The notes beneath the pieces were generated by a model. That model was not told the DNA's origin and did not search any database. It saw nothing but the letters and a program-made list of their open reading frames with translations. A DNA stretch of 64,000 nucleotides, from NCBI GenBank assembly GCA_017303755.1, contig JAFLBS010000001.1, positions 930,001 to 994,000 of the forward strand. Reading direction: 5' to 3'. The DNA comes from Flavobacteriales bacterium (lineage in GTDB: Bacteria > Bacteroidota > Bacteroidia > Flavobacteriales > Flavobacteriaceae). Positions 36,450-44,198 of the stretch are shown piece by piece; positions within the stretch are counted from its first letter, which is position 1; every line of letters starts with the position of its first letter. The position numbers and the translations under genes are program-made.

Positions 36450-36938
36450 ATGAAAGTAATGAAATTAGTTTTTAGTTGTCTGATTATTGCAATGCTAAGC
36501 TGTTCTTCTTCAAAAGAAATCAGCACTCAATTGCCGTACGAAATAGAATCGGTTTATTTTCAAAAATGGATTGGCGGTCAGGAGCAAACGGGCAGCGGAA
36601 TCAATTTCTACATCCAATTCAAAAATCCTTTGCCTGAAAACCAAACATTAGCTAAACTCTATTTTCAAAACAAAGAAGGTTTTTTCGACAAAGAAGACGA
36701 AACCCACTATACCGCGCGGTTCTATTCCAAACCTCAAAATCAAGACTTGATTATGGACGGCGACAGCACTAAAGAATACGGAAACAAAGCACCCGAAATC
36801 ACCAAACCCAAATTCGAACTCCAACCCAACGAAGCCATTTTAGAATTTCACAACGGCAACAATGTCCAACACTACAAAATTGTCAATGTTAAAGAAAAAG
36901 AACTTCTCGCTTATCCATCTACTAAACCAAGAAATTAA
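36450..36938 (+). CDS. Hypothetical lipoprotein
   Basis: The 162-residue protein has a lipoprotein signal (VFSCLIIAMLSCSSSKE, lipidated C18, followed by Ser, not a clear retention signal). The rest is a hydrophilic, beta-rich domain with YEIESVYFQKWIGGQEQTGSG and no known motif. It is 3 bases after the GNAT gene and was probably transcribed with it. No function can be given. The codon pattern is like that of the neighbours. Confidence 0.75.
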   Translation: MKVMKLVFSCLIIAMLSCSSSKEISTQLPYEIESVYFQKWIGGQEQTGSGINFYIQFKNPLPENQTLAKLYFQNKEGFFDKEDETHYTARFYSKPQNQDLIMDGDSTKEYGNKAPEITKPKFELQPNEAILEFHNGNNVQHYKIVNVKEKELLAYPSTKPRN

Positions 36939-37010
36939 TTACTTTTGTCACACAAACACCAAGATGGAATCAGCCTAAATCTGAGAAATCTGCGACCAAA
37001 CTAACCCGAA

Positions 37011-38468
37011 TTGAGTCTTTATAAAAACCTTTTCAAACAAACTATTATTTACGGATTAGCCACTGTGCTACCCAGAATGTTGAGTTTTTTACTCAATCCG
37101 CTGTATGTTGATGTTTTGCCTTCCAAAGAATTTGCTGATGTTTCCATCGTATTCTCATGGTTGGTTTTTTTCAATGTAATTCTTTCTTACGGAATGGAAA
37201 CGGCGTATTTCCGATTTTTCAACTCCGAAGACGACAAGAAAAAAGTGTTTTCCACTTCCATTGTTTCGCTTTTTTGGTCGTCAATGGCCTTTTTAGTGCT
37301 CGCACTTTTGTACCGCGACACTCTTGCCAATTGGGCCAATATCGAAGTCGAATACGTTACCTATACCATTTGGATTTTAGTGCTCGATGCCTTAGTAATC
37401 ATTCCATTTTCAAAATTACGGGCCGAAAAACGTCCGCTGTATTATGCCGTTGTCAAAATAGGAAGCGTAGTAGTTAATCTGGCGCTCAACCTCTTCTTTT
37501 TATTGGTGTTACCTAAACTTGCCAACAATAATCCCGATGGAATTTTCAACACATTCTATTATCCTGACTTTGAAGTAGGCTACATTTTTGTATCCAATTT
37601 AATCGCTAGTTTAGCCACATTCCTCATTCTTTCTCCCGATTATTTCAAGCTCAATTGGAAATTCGACTGGATATTATGGAAAAAGATGATGACTTACGGT
37701 TTCCCCATTTTACTTGCAGGTTTGGCGTTTGCCATCAACGAACATTTTGATAAAATTCTTCTTGAAAAACTCCATGTTCCTAAGTCTGATATCGGAGCTT
37801 ACGCCGCGTGCTACAAAATCGGAATGTTTATGGTATTGTTCCGAACCGCTTATACACTCGGAATTGAACCGTTTTTCTTCAGTCACGCCAACAACGAGAA
37901 TGCCCAACAAACCTACGCAACCATCACCAAATACTTCGTCATTTTTGGTTCATTCATTTGCCTTTTTGTAATTGCTTTTGTCGATTTACTCAAACAAGTT
38001 TTGGTTCCAAATGAAAGTTATTGGGAAGCCGACAAAGTTGTTCCACTGATCGTTTTGGCCAATTTTTTCCTCGGTATTTACACCAACTTATCCGTTTGGT
38101 ACAAACTCATTGACAAAACCAAAATCGGTGCTTACATCTCCATTATCGGAGCCATTGTAACTTTAGCGTTAAACTGGATTTTAATTCCAAAAATCAGCTA
38201 TTATGGTTCAGCCATTGCAACCATCGCTGCCTACGGAACCATGATGGTCATTTCCTACCGAATGGGACAAAAAAAATACCCAATTCCCTACGACAAACCT
38301 AGAATTTTAGGCTATTTAGCACTGTCAATAGTGTTCTCGGCCGTTTCGTTTTACATTCCATCATTACGCGAAAACTACTACCTCAAAATAGTACTCATTT
38401 CCTTATTTTTATACTTCATTTATTACAACGAAAAAGCCACATTATTGCGCATTGTAAAAAGAAGCTAA
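37011..38468 (+). CDS. MOP-superfamily flippase (RfbX/MurJ-like)
   Basis: The 485-residue protein has about 14 hydrophobic segments and begins YKNLFKQTIIYGLATVLPRMLSF, typical of polysaccharide flippases. The start is a TTG at 37011, because no ATG precedes the first helix. It is distinct from the Wzx at 203 and stands next to dut and a sugar-nucleotide transferase rather than glycosyltransferases. It may export a lipid-linked glycan common to the genus, but its substrate is unknown. The short spacer before it contains repeat-like sequence (GAGAAATCTGCGACCAAAC). Confidence 0.85.
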   Translation: MSLYKNLFKQTIIYGLATVLPRMLSFLLNPLYVDVLPSKEFADVSIVFSWLVFFNVILSYGMETAYFRFFNSEDDKKKVFSTSIVSLFWSSMAFLVLALLYRDTLANWANIEVEYVTYTIWILVLDALVIIPFSKLRAEKRPLYYAVVKIGSVVVNLALNLFFLLVLPKLANNNPDGIFNTFYYPDFEVGYIFVSNLIASLATFLILSPDYFKLNWKFDWILWKKMMTYGFPILLAGLAFAINEHFDKILLEKLHVPKSDIGAYAACYKIGMFMVLFRTAYTLGIEPFFFSHANNENAQQTYATITKYFVIFGSFICLFVIAFVDLLKQVLVPNESYWEADKVVPLIVLANFFLGIYTNLSVWYKLIDKTKIGAYISIIGAIVTLALNWILIPKISYYGSAIATIAAYGTMMVISYRMGQKKYPIPYDKPRILGYLALSIVFSAVSFYIPSLRENYYLKIVLISLFLYFIYYNEKATLLRIVKRS

Positions 38469-38471
38469 TCG

Positions 38472-38611
38472 CGCTGTTCGTTCCACTTTTTGCCTTAAAA
38501 GCGAGGTTTTTGTAAGCACAAAAAGCGCTTCCGTTGGTCGCGTTTTTGCACCAACAAAAACCAAACGCTTTCAAGACAAAAGAGTTCACTTCCATCACGG
38601 CTAGGAATTAC
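38472..38611 (+). repeat. Palindromic dispersed repeat, copy A
   Basis: It opens with GCTGTTCGTTCCACTTTTTG and closes with GACAAAAGAGTTCACTTCCA then TCACGGCTAGGAATTA. The same boundary blocks, in the same order, are found in copy B at 62679-62775. The interior holds inverted A/T-rich stems. Confidence 0.65.
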
Positions 38612-38737
38612 GAGGTGAGAAGTACTATATACGAAGTAATCAGAAGGCAGAAGTACGATTTCAGAATTTAGAAGTTAGACCGCAGAAAGCAGAAAACCCC
38701 TGTTCTTATTTAGTTCTCAGCTAAACTAAAACGAACT

Positions 38738-38817
38738 GTTTTCAGAAAAATCCGTTTGAACCTGCGTTTTGCAAAAAGCAAACCCGTTTCATCCGTGTTC
38801 CAACATCATAAGCAAAG
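38738..38817 (+). repeat. Direct repeat R1, copy 1
   Basis: Begins GTTTTCAGAAAAATCCGTTT and ends AGCAAAG. It is about 90% identical to 38947-39024; the internal block GCGTTTTGCAAAAAGCAAA is identical in both. Confidence 0.8.
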
Positions 38818-38822
38818 AGAAT

Positions 38823-38840
38823 AATCTGTGAATCAGTGGC
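38823..38840 (-). repeat. GCCACTGATTCACAGATT motif (reverse)
   Basis: The reverse complement of this 18-mer matches 44120-44137 exactly, where it forms one arm of a hairpin after the EnvC-like gene. Confidence 0.6.
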
Positions 38841-38883
38841 AAACAGTAATCAATACAAATTATAAATCTTCGACCATACGCTT

Positions 38884-38920
38884 CATCTGTATCATCAGCG
38901 TTCCAACCATGCGCAAAGTG
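38884..38920 (+). repeat. Direct repeat R1, partial copy
   Basis: TTCATCTGTATCATCAGCGT then TCCAACCATGCGCAAAG corresponds to the right-hand end of R1 (CATCCG..GTTCCAAC...AGCAAAG), more diverged than the two full copies. Confidence 0.5.
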
Positions 38921-38946
38921 AAAATCAGTTATGAATCGCAGTCACA

Positions 38947-39024
38947 GTTTTCAGAAAAATCCGTTTGAATCAGCGTTTTGCAAAAAGCAAATCCGTTTCA
39001 TCCGCGTTCCAACTATTAGCAAAG
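38947..39024 (+). repeat. Direct repeat R1, copy 2
   Basis: Second full copy of the ~80-base repeat, 209 bases after the first, in the same orientation and with a few substitutions and one short indel near the right end. Confidence 0.8.
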
Positions 39025-39087
39025 CGTATGATTCAAATATTCACAGCAAAACTTAATCACTTTTTGTGTTAAAATGGAAATCCTTAC

Positions 39088-39095
39088 TATCTTAG
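39088..39095 (+). promoter_or_regulatory. -7-like element TATCTTAG before dut
   Basis: Seven of eight positions match TAnnTTTG; it lies 25 bases before the dut ATG and after the repeats. Confidence 0.35.
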
Positions 39096-39120
39096 CAAAG
39101 TAGAAAATTCAAACCAAAGA

Positions 39121-39555
39121 ATGACCATCAAAATAATCAACAAATCGGCTCACGAACTGCCTAATTACGAAACCATTGCCTCAGCCGGAATGGATTTAAG
39201 AGCCAATATTTCTGAATCCATAACTTTAAAATCACTAGAACGAACGATTGTAAAAACCGGACTTTTCATCGAATTGCCCATCGGTTATGAAGCGCAAGTG
39301 CGTCCAAGAAGTGGTTTAGCAGCCAAAAAAGGCATCACTGTTCTCAATTCGCCCGGAACCATCGATGCGGATTATCGAGGTGAAATCGGAGTAATTTTAG
39401 TAAATTTATCCAACGAAGATTTTGTAATCGAAAATGGCGAACGCATCGCACAACTCATCATCGCCAAACACGAACGCGCTGAATGGATTGAAGTTCAGGA
39501 ATTATCCGAAACCTCACGCGGTGAAGGCGGATTTGGAAGCACAGGCGTGAAATAG
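39121..39555 (+). CDS. dut: dUTP diphosphatase
   Basis: The 144-residue protein has all five trimeric dUTPase motifs: SAGMDLRA (21-28), [11 protein letters not shown] (61-71), [12 protein letters not shown] (79-90, catalytic D82), [10 protein letters not shown] and the C-terminal [10 protein letters not shown] (about 133-142). It hydrolyses dUTP to dUMP, keeping uracil out of DNA and feeding thymidylate synthesis. Length is standard. It is followed by the nucleotidyltransferase after a 87-base spacer with an 18-base palindrome and a TATACAAT repeat. Confidence 0.96.
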   Translation: MTIKIINKSAHELPNYETIASAGMDLRANISESITLKSLERTIVKTGLFIELPIGYEAQVRPRSGLAAKKGITVLNSPGTIDADYRGEIGVILVNLSNEDFVIENGERIAQLIIAKHERAEWIEVQELSETSRGEGGFGSTGVK

Positions 39556-39562
39556 TGGTCAG

Positions 39563-39580
39563 TCCCGATAGCTATCGGGA
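39563..39580. repeat. 18-base perfect palindrome TCCCGATAGCTATCGGGA
   Basis: A perfect palindrome 8 bases after dut. It has no T run, so it is not a standard terminator. I recall this sequence as a recurrent intergenic motif in flavobacterial genomes; that should be checked by a count. Confidence 0.7.
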
Positions 39581-39603
39581 GTCTCAGTGTTCAGTTTTGA
39601 AAG

Positions 39604-39636
39604 CATTATACAATATACAGTTTACATTATACAATA
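39604..39636 (+). repeat. TATACAAT-type A/T-rich repeat
   Basis: CATTATACAATATACAG followed by TTTACATTATACAAT (39621-39635), the latter identical to 33203-33217 in the atpA-atpG spacer. Confidence 0.6.
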
Positions 39637-39642
39637 AATAAT

Positions 39643-40653
39643 ATGAAAATAATAGTACCCATGGCTGGTCGTGGTTCACGTCTTCGCCCACACACCTTAA
39701 CCATTCCAAAACCATTAATTCCAATTGCCGGAAAACCAATCGTTCACCGCTTGGTGGAAGACATAGCCGGAGTTTTGAATCAACCTATTGAAGAAATTGC
39801 CTTCATCATTCACGAAAGTTTTGGCAAAAAAGTAGAAGAAGAATTAGTTGCCATCGCCCAAAAATTAGGCGCTAAAGGAACAATATATTACCAAAATGAA
39901 GCGTTAGGAACAGGACATGCGATTATGTGTGCCGAAGATTCACTAAGCGGACCAGCAGTAATTGCTTACGCGGATACGTTAATTCGCGCTGATTTCGACC
40001 TAGATTCAACCGCCGATAGCGTTATTTGGGTAAAACAAGTGGATCAACCCGAAGCTTTTGGTGTAGTAAACCTAAATGAGGCTAACGAAATCATCGAATT
40101 GGTTGAAAAACCAAAAGAATTTGTGTCAGACCTTGCTGTTATTGGTATTTATTACTTTAAAGATGTAGCGGTTTTAAAAAATGAGTTGCAATTAGTAATC
40201 AAAAACAACATCATTCACGGAGGTGAATATCAAATAAACGACGGAATCAAACAAATGATGGCAAAAGGCATGAAATTTGTACCTGGTGAAGTCGATGAAT
40301 GGATGGATTGCGGAAACAAAGACGTAACCGTTGATACGAATAACAGAATGTTGAATTTCTTGCACAACGACGGAATTCATTTAGTTGATTACGATGTAAA
40401 ACAAGAAAATTCAACCATAATTCCGCCGTGTTACATTGGTGAAGATGTGGTTTTGATTAACGCTACAGTTGGACCCAATGTATCGTTAGGAAAAGGATGT
40501 CATGTGATAGATTCAACTATTAAAAATAGTTTAATTCAAACACACGCGCACATCAAAAACGCCCATTTAGACAATGCCATGATTGGTAATCATGTGTCGT
40601 TTGATGGCAAATTTACCAGTATTAGCATCGGAGATTATTCAGTTTTAGAATAA
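39643..40653 (+). CDS. Sugar-phosphate nucleotidyltransferase with left-handed beta-helix
   Basis: The 336-residue protein begins KIIVPMAGRGSRLRPHTLTI with the nucleotide-binding GxGxRLxP motif and PKPLIPIAGKPI. It has the NDP-sugar pyrophosphorylase core to about residue 240 (EALGTGHAI, DEWMDCGNK) and a C-terminal hexapeptide region (CYIGEDVVLINATVGPNVSLG). It makes an NDP-sugar from a sugar-1-phosphate; glucose-1-phosphate with UTP or dTTP is most likely, but the base is not certain. It lies in a conserved-looking run with dut upstream and the TPR protein downstream. Confidence 0.9.
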   Translation: MKIIVPMAGRGSRLRPHTLTIPKPLIPIAGKPIVHRLVEDIAGVLNQPIEEIAFIIHESFGKKVEEELVAIAQKLGAKGTIYYQNEALGTGHAIMCAEDSLSGPAVIAYADTLIRADFDLDSTADSVIWVKQVDQPEAFGVVNLNEANEIIELVEKPKEFVSDLAVIGIYYFKDVAVLKNELQLVIKNNIIHGGEYQINDGIKQMMAKGMKFVPGEVDEWMDCGNKDVTVDTNNRMLNFLHNDGIHLVDYDVKQENSTIIPPCYIGEDVVLINATVGPNVSLGKGCHVIDSTIKNSLIQTHAHIKNAHLDNAMIGNHVSFDGKFTSISIGDYSVLE

Positions 40654-40659
40654 CACACT

Positions 40660-40686
40660 CCTAACAGGTTTTCAAAACCTATTAGG
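40660..40686. repeat. Inverted repeat CCTAACAGGTTTT...
   Basis: Arms CCTAACAGGTTTT and AAAACCTATTAGG, one mismatch, separated by a single base. It lies between the nucleotidyltransferase and TPR genes. There is no T run, so I treat it as an intergenic palindromic repeat rather than a terminator. Confidence 0.6.
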
Positions 40687-40712
40687 CATCTAAGAAACAA
40701 GGAATCAAATAA

Positions 40713-42059
40713 ATGAAAAAAAGTATTTTTTTAGCGTTTTTTCTCGGGATGTTTTTCGTTCCAACATCGTTTTGGGCTCAAACCGAACCCGAAGATATTG
40801 CTATTGATTCAGATGCATTTCAAGATCATTTTTATGAAGCTTTGAAGCAAAAAGGAATCGAAAACTACGACAAGGCAATCGAATCGTTAGAAAAATGCAT
40901 CGAAATTCAACCTACTAACGCGACACTTTTTTTCGAGTTAGGGAAAAATTATTACAATCAAAAAAAATACAAAGAAGCCTACGATAATTTCGAAAAAGCA
41001 ACTCAAATTGATCCTAAAAGTCGTTGGTCTTGGGTCGGAATGTACGATGTTTGCTACGATACACGCGATTACAACCAAGCGATAATCATCGTTCAAAAAC
41101 TCATCGAATTCAAAGAAGAATACAAAGACGATTTGACGTCATTGTACATGAACACGCAACAATACGACAAAGCGTTGACTTTAATTAACGAATTGAACGA
41201 CAAATTTGGCAAATCCGAACAACGCGATATTTACAAAAGCCAAATTCTGCAAGACGCAAAATACCAAGGTCCAGAAAAAAATAATCTATTAGAGCAAATC
41301 AAGAAAAACCCAAAAGAAGAATCCAATTACATTGAGTTAATCTCCATTTATTCGAAAAGCAATCAAGAAGAAAAAGCACTCGAAATTGCCAAACAACTCG
41401 AGAAAGAAATTCCAACTTCCGATTGGGCACAAGTGAGTTTGTTTAAATTCCATTTGAATAACAATGATGGTGATAAAGCAGTAGTTTCAATGAATAAAGT
41501 GTTTGCAAGCGATAAAATAGACAAAAAAATCAAACACCGAATTCTGAATGAATTCCTTATTTTCACTCAGAAAAACCCCAATTATTCCAACGAATTAAGT
41601 AAAGCCATCAGCTATTTTGAAAATGATAAAGAAGTAAAAGTATCCAAAGAAATTGGAAAGTTTTATGTGAATAAAAAAGATTGGCCCAACGCAGTTAAGT
41701 ATTTTGAAGTGCATTTAAAATCGGTTTCAGATGATGTAGAAACGGGTTTGTTATTGATGCAATGTTACGTTGAAAAAGCAGACTTTGCGACTTTAATTTC
41801 AAAATCGGAAGATTGGATTCAGCTGTTTCCAACGCAACCGCAGTTTTATTATTACCAAGGTTTGGGTTACAATCAAAATAAGGAATACAAAAAAGCCAAA
41901 GACATACTTGAAATGGGAATGGATTATTTAGTAGATGACATTGCAACCGAAATCAACTTTAACATTCAATTAGGTGAAGCATATCATGGTTTAGGCGATG
42001 AAAAAAAGAAAGAAATCTATTTCACCAAAGCCAACGAATTACTCAAAAAGAAACGATAA
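40713..42059 (+). CDS. Secreted tetratricopeptide-repeat protein
   Basis: The 448-residue protein has a signal peptide (cleavage near SFWAQ, residue 23) and about eight to ten TPR units (for example AIESLEKCIEIQPTNATLFFELGKNYY and AYDNFEKATQIDPKSRWSW) to the C-terminus. TPR arrays bind proteins; periplasmic members assist outer membrane biogenesis. Its stop is 1 base before the ATG of the DUF4292 lipoprotein, so the two and the EnvC-like gene form one operon acting in the envelope. Confidence 0.85.
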   Translation: MKKSIFLAFFLGMFFVPTSFWAQTEPEDIAIDSDAFQDHFYEALKQKGIENYDKAIESLEKCIEIQPTNATLFFELGKNYYNQKKYKEAYDNFEKATQIDPKSRWSWVGMYDVCYDTRDYNQAIIIVQKLIEFKEEYKDDLTSLYMNTQQYDKALTLINELNDKFGKSEQRDIYKSQILQDAKYQGPEKNNLLEQIKKNPKEESNYIELISIYSKSNQEEKALEIAKQLEKEIPTSDWAQVSLFKFHLNNNDGDKAVVSMNKVFASDKIDKKIKHRILNEFLIFTQKNPNYSNELSKAISYFENDKEVKVSKEIGKFYVNKKDWPNAVKYFEVHLKSVSDDVETGLLLMQCYVEKADFATLISKSEDWIQLFPTQPQFYYYQGLGYNQNKEYKKAKDILEMGMDYLVDDIATEINFNIQLGEAYHGLGDEKKKEIYFTKANELLKKKR

Positions 42060-42060
42060 A

Positions 42061-42831
42061 ATGATGAAACGAATTAGTTTTTTGATAGTGGTGTTTATGG
42101 CGGTTTCGTGTAAGCCAAAGCAATTGTTGGTTTCTTCAGAAGCAAGCAATGAAATTTCGGCGCAAAAAATCATCAGTAACCATTACAACAATAATTTCGA
42201 CTTTTCTACATTATACATAAAGGCCAGCGCCAAATACCAAGACGATAAACAATCACAAGGTGTCACCGCTGAAATCAAAATAAAGAAAAACGAAAAGATA
42301 CTAGTAAGTGTTCGATTTTTAGGAATTACAATGGCAAAAGCTTTGATTACACCCGAATCAGTTCAGTATTACGAAAAAATGAACGGAAGTTATTTTGAAG
42401 GTGATTATGCTGCGTTGAGTCAATGGCTTGGAACTGATTTGGATTATAACAAAGTGCAAAATATGCTACTCGGAAAAGCAATTGACGATTTAACCCAATC
42501 CAAATACAAAGCGACCATTACGGATAAATTGTACAAATTAGAAGATACAGAAAGCAAAAACACACACAAGGAATTCTTCTTTGAAGCCGAGCAATTTTTA
42601 GTAAAAAAACAAGAAGTTTCTCAACAGCAATTGGCAAGAAGATTCCAAATAGTTTATCCAGAATACCAAAAGCAAAATGATTTATTTTTGCCTTTATTAT
42701 TGAATATTGAAGCCAATCAAGACGACAAAAAAACAACCATAGACATCGATTATAAATCCGTTTCAGTAAACGAAGAATTTTCTTTTCCGTATTCGGTTCC
42801 CGATGGTTATGAACGAATTTTTATAAAATAA
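42061..42831 (+). CDS. DUF4292 lipoprotein (LolB-like fold)
   Basis: From ATG 42061 the protein has 256 residues, starting with a lipoprotein signal (FLIVVFMAVSCKPKQ, lipidated C17). The body has the DUF4292 stretches FDFSTLYIKASAKYQDDKQ and GITMAKALITPESVQYYEK. Family knowledge: a LolA/LolB-like fold is proposed for such proteins. An in-frame start 63 bases upstream (41998) lies inside the TPR gene and would bury the signal peptide, so I reject it. The ATG is 1 base after the TPR gene stop. Confidence 0.88.
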   Translation: MMKRISFLIVVFMAVSCKPKQLLVSSEASNEISAQKIISNHYNNNFDFSTLYIKASAKYQDDKQSQGVTAEIKIKKNEKILVSVRFLGITMAKALITPESVQYYEKMNGSYFEGDYAALSQWLGTDLDYNKVQNMLLGKAIDDLTQSKYKATITDKLYKLEDTESKNTHKEFFFEAEQFLVKKQEVSQQQLARRFQIVYPEYQKQNDLFLPLLLNIEANQDDKKTTIDIDYKSVSVNEEFSFPYSVPDGYERIFIK

Positions 42832-42836
42832 AAAGC

Positions 42837-44090
42837 ATGATAAAGCAACTAATTACATTTATTTTTCTTTTGATTACTAGTGTTTCATTAGCACAAGTGG
42901 ATCAGGAAGAATTGGAACGCAAAAAAGCCAAATTATTAAAAGAAATTCAAGAAAAAGAAGTTCAGCTTCAATCAGTTCGTTCAAAGGAAAAATCGGTGGT
43001 AAAATTACTTCAATTGCAAAAGGAAAAAATCGGTTTGAAAGAGTCGTTAATCAATACAACATCAAAGCAAACCAAAGTACTGAGCAACAATATATACCTT
43101 AATCAAAGAGAAGTAAATAAACTGAATAAAGAGCTCAAAGAACTCAAAGAAGACTACGCTCAGATGATTGTGAAATCCTACAAAAGTAGATCCACTCACA
43201 GTAGAGCAATGTTTTTGTTGTCGTCTGAAAATTTCGCACAAGCCTACAAACGTTTGCAATACATGAAGCAATACAACAGCTACAGAAAAATGCAAGCTGA
43301 TGAGATAGTAAAGAAAACAACCGAGTTAAAAGATTACAACGCTAAATTATCGGGTCAAAAAACAGAAAAAGAAAAACTTTTGGCCGAACAAGAAAAGCAA
43401 AAACAAGAACTGGTAAAAGAAAAGTTAGACCAAGAAAAAATTGCCAATAGTCTTAAAAAAGACAAAAAACAAATTGCGGCCGAGATCAAAAAGAAACAGC
43501 AAGAAACCAAGAAAATCGATGCTCAAATTCAGAAATTGATTAAAGATGCGATTGCTGAAGCGAATAAAAAAGCGGCTGCAGCCAAAGCCAAAGCCAATCC
43601 TAAAACGACCACTGCTGCTGAAACCAAAGCAATTGAAACATCAACCAAAATTGTGTTGACTCCAGAAGCCAAATTGGTGTCGGATAATTTCAAAGCCAAT
43701 AAAGGAAGATTACCTTGGCCAGTTGAAAAAGGAGCAATTACATTAGGTTATGGTAATCAATCGCATCCTGTATACAAATCGCTTGTGGTTCATAACAGTG
43801 GAATCGAAATCACAACCGAAAGTGGCTCCAATGCACGTGCTGTTTTTGCTGGAGAAGTTACTAAAGTAATTGTAATTTCGCCATTGAACAAAGCCGTTTG
43901 TGTGCAACACGGAGATTATTTCACAGTTTACCAAAATTTAAGTTCGGTGAATGTTAGCGCTGGTGACAAAGTAACCGCAAAACAAAGTTTAGGAAAAATC
44001 AGAACCAATGCAGAAGGGAAAACAGTTTTAAAGTTCATGGTTTCTCAAAACACAACCTATTCCAATCCGCAACAGTGGATTAGCCAATAA
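42837..44090 (+). CDS. EnvC-like M23 protein with degenerate active site
   Basis: The 417-residue protein has a signal peptide (cleavage near SLAQ, residue 20), a long coiled coil rich in Lys/Glu/Gln (about 22-250), an Ala/Lys linker, and a C-terminal LytM/M23 domain (about 295-417). The usual zinc ligands are replaced: the H-x-G-x-D motif is N320-S-G-I-E324, and H-x-H is V397-L-K399. It is therefore expected to act, like E. coli EnvC, as an activator of a cell wall amidase during division rather than as an enzyme. It is the third gene of an operon with the TPR and DUF4292 proteins. Confidence 0.88.
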   Translation: MIKQLITFIFLLITSVSLAQVDQEELERKKAKLLKEIQEKEVQLQSVRSKEKSVVKLLQLQKEKIGLKESLINTTSKQTKVLSNNIYLNQREVNKLNKELKELKEDYAQMIVKSYKSRSTHSRAMFLLSSENFAQAYKRLQYMKQYNSYRKMQADEIVKKTTELKDYNAKLSGQKTEKEKLLAEQEKQKQELVKEKLDQEKIANSLKKDKKQIAAEIKKKQQETKKIDAQIQKLIKDAIAEANKKAAAAKAKANPKTTTAAETKAIETSTKIVLTPEAKLVSDNFKANKGRLPWPVEKGAITLGYGNQSHPVYKSLVVHNSGIEITTESGSNARAVFAGEVTKVIVISPLNKAVCVQHGDYFTVYQNLSSVNVSAGDKVTAKQSLGKIRTNAEGKTVLKFMVSQNTTYSNPQQWISQ

Positions 44091-44117
44091 AAAACCACGA
44101 TATCAGATTATAAAGTT

Positions 44118-44170
44118 TCGCCACTGATTCACAGATTCTAAATTAATTTAAAATCGTGAATTAGTGGCGA
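44118..44170 (+). repeat. Hairpin-forming repeat with GCCACTGATTCACAGATT
   Basis: Arms at 44118-44132 and 44156-44170 form a 15-bp stem with one G-U pair around a 23-base A/T-rich loop. The left arm holds the 18-mer at 44120-44137 shared with 38823-38840. It lies between the converging EnvC-like and thioesterase genes. Confidence 0.65.
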
Positions 44171-44198
44171 TTATTATGTTGTCTAAAAGCGTTTAGAC

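Larger units (their letters stand above)
38469..39120. other. 652-base gene-free region made of degenerate repeats
   Basis: No open frame of coding character is present. The first 140 bases are a palindromic dispersed repeat (38472-38611), followed by A/G-rich text-like sequence (38612-38737). Then come two ~80-base direct repeats (38738-38817 and 38947-39024) with a partial third copy between them, a copy of the GCCACTGATTCACAGATT motif (38823-38840, reverse), and finally the dut promoter region. Confidence 0.75.

Noticed and set aside
38738-39024. CRISPR array
   Set aside because: Only two full repeats of about 80 bases plus a fragment, no regular 30-40 base spacers and no cas genes in the window.
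41998-42060. Upstream start of the DUF4292 gene
   Set aside because: It lies within the TPR gene and would put 21 basic residues before a lipoprotein signal peptide.
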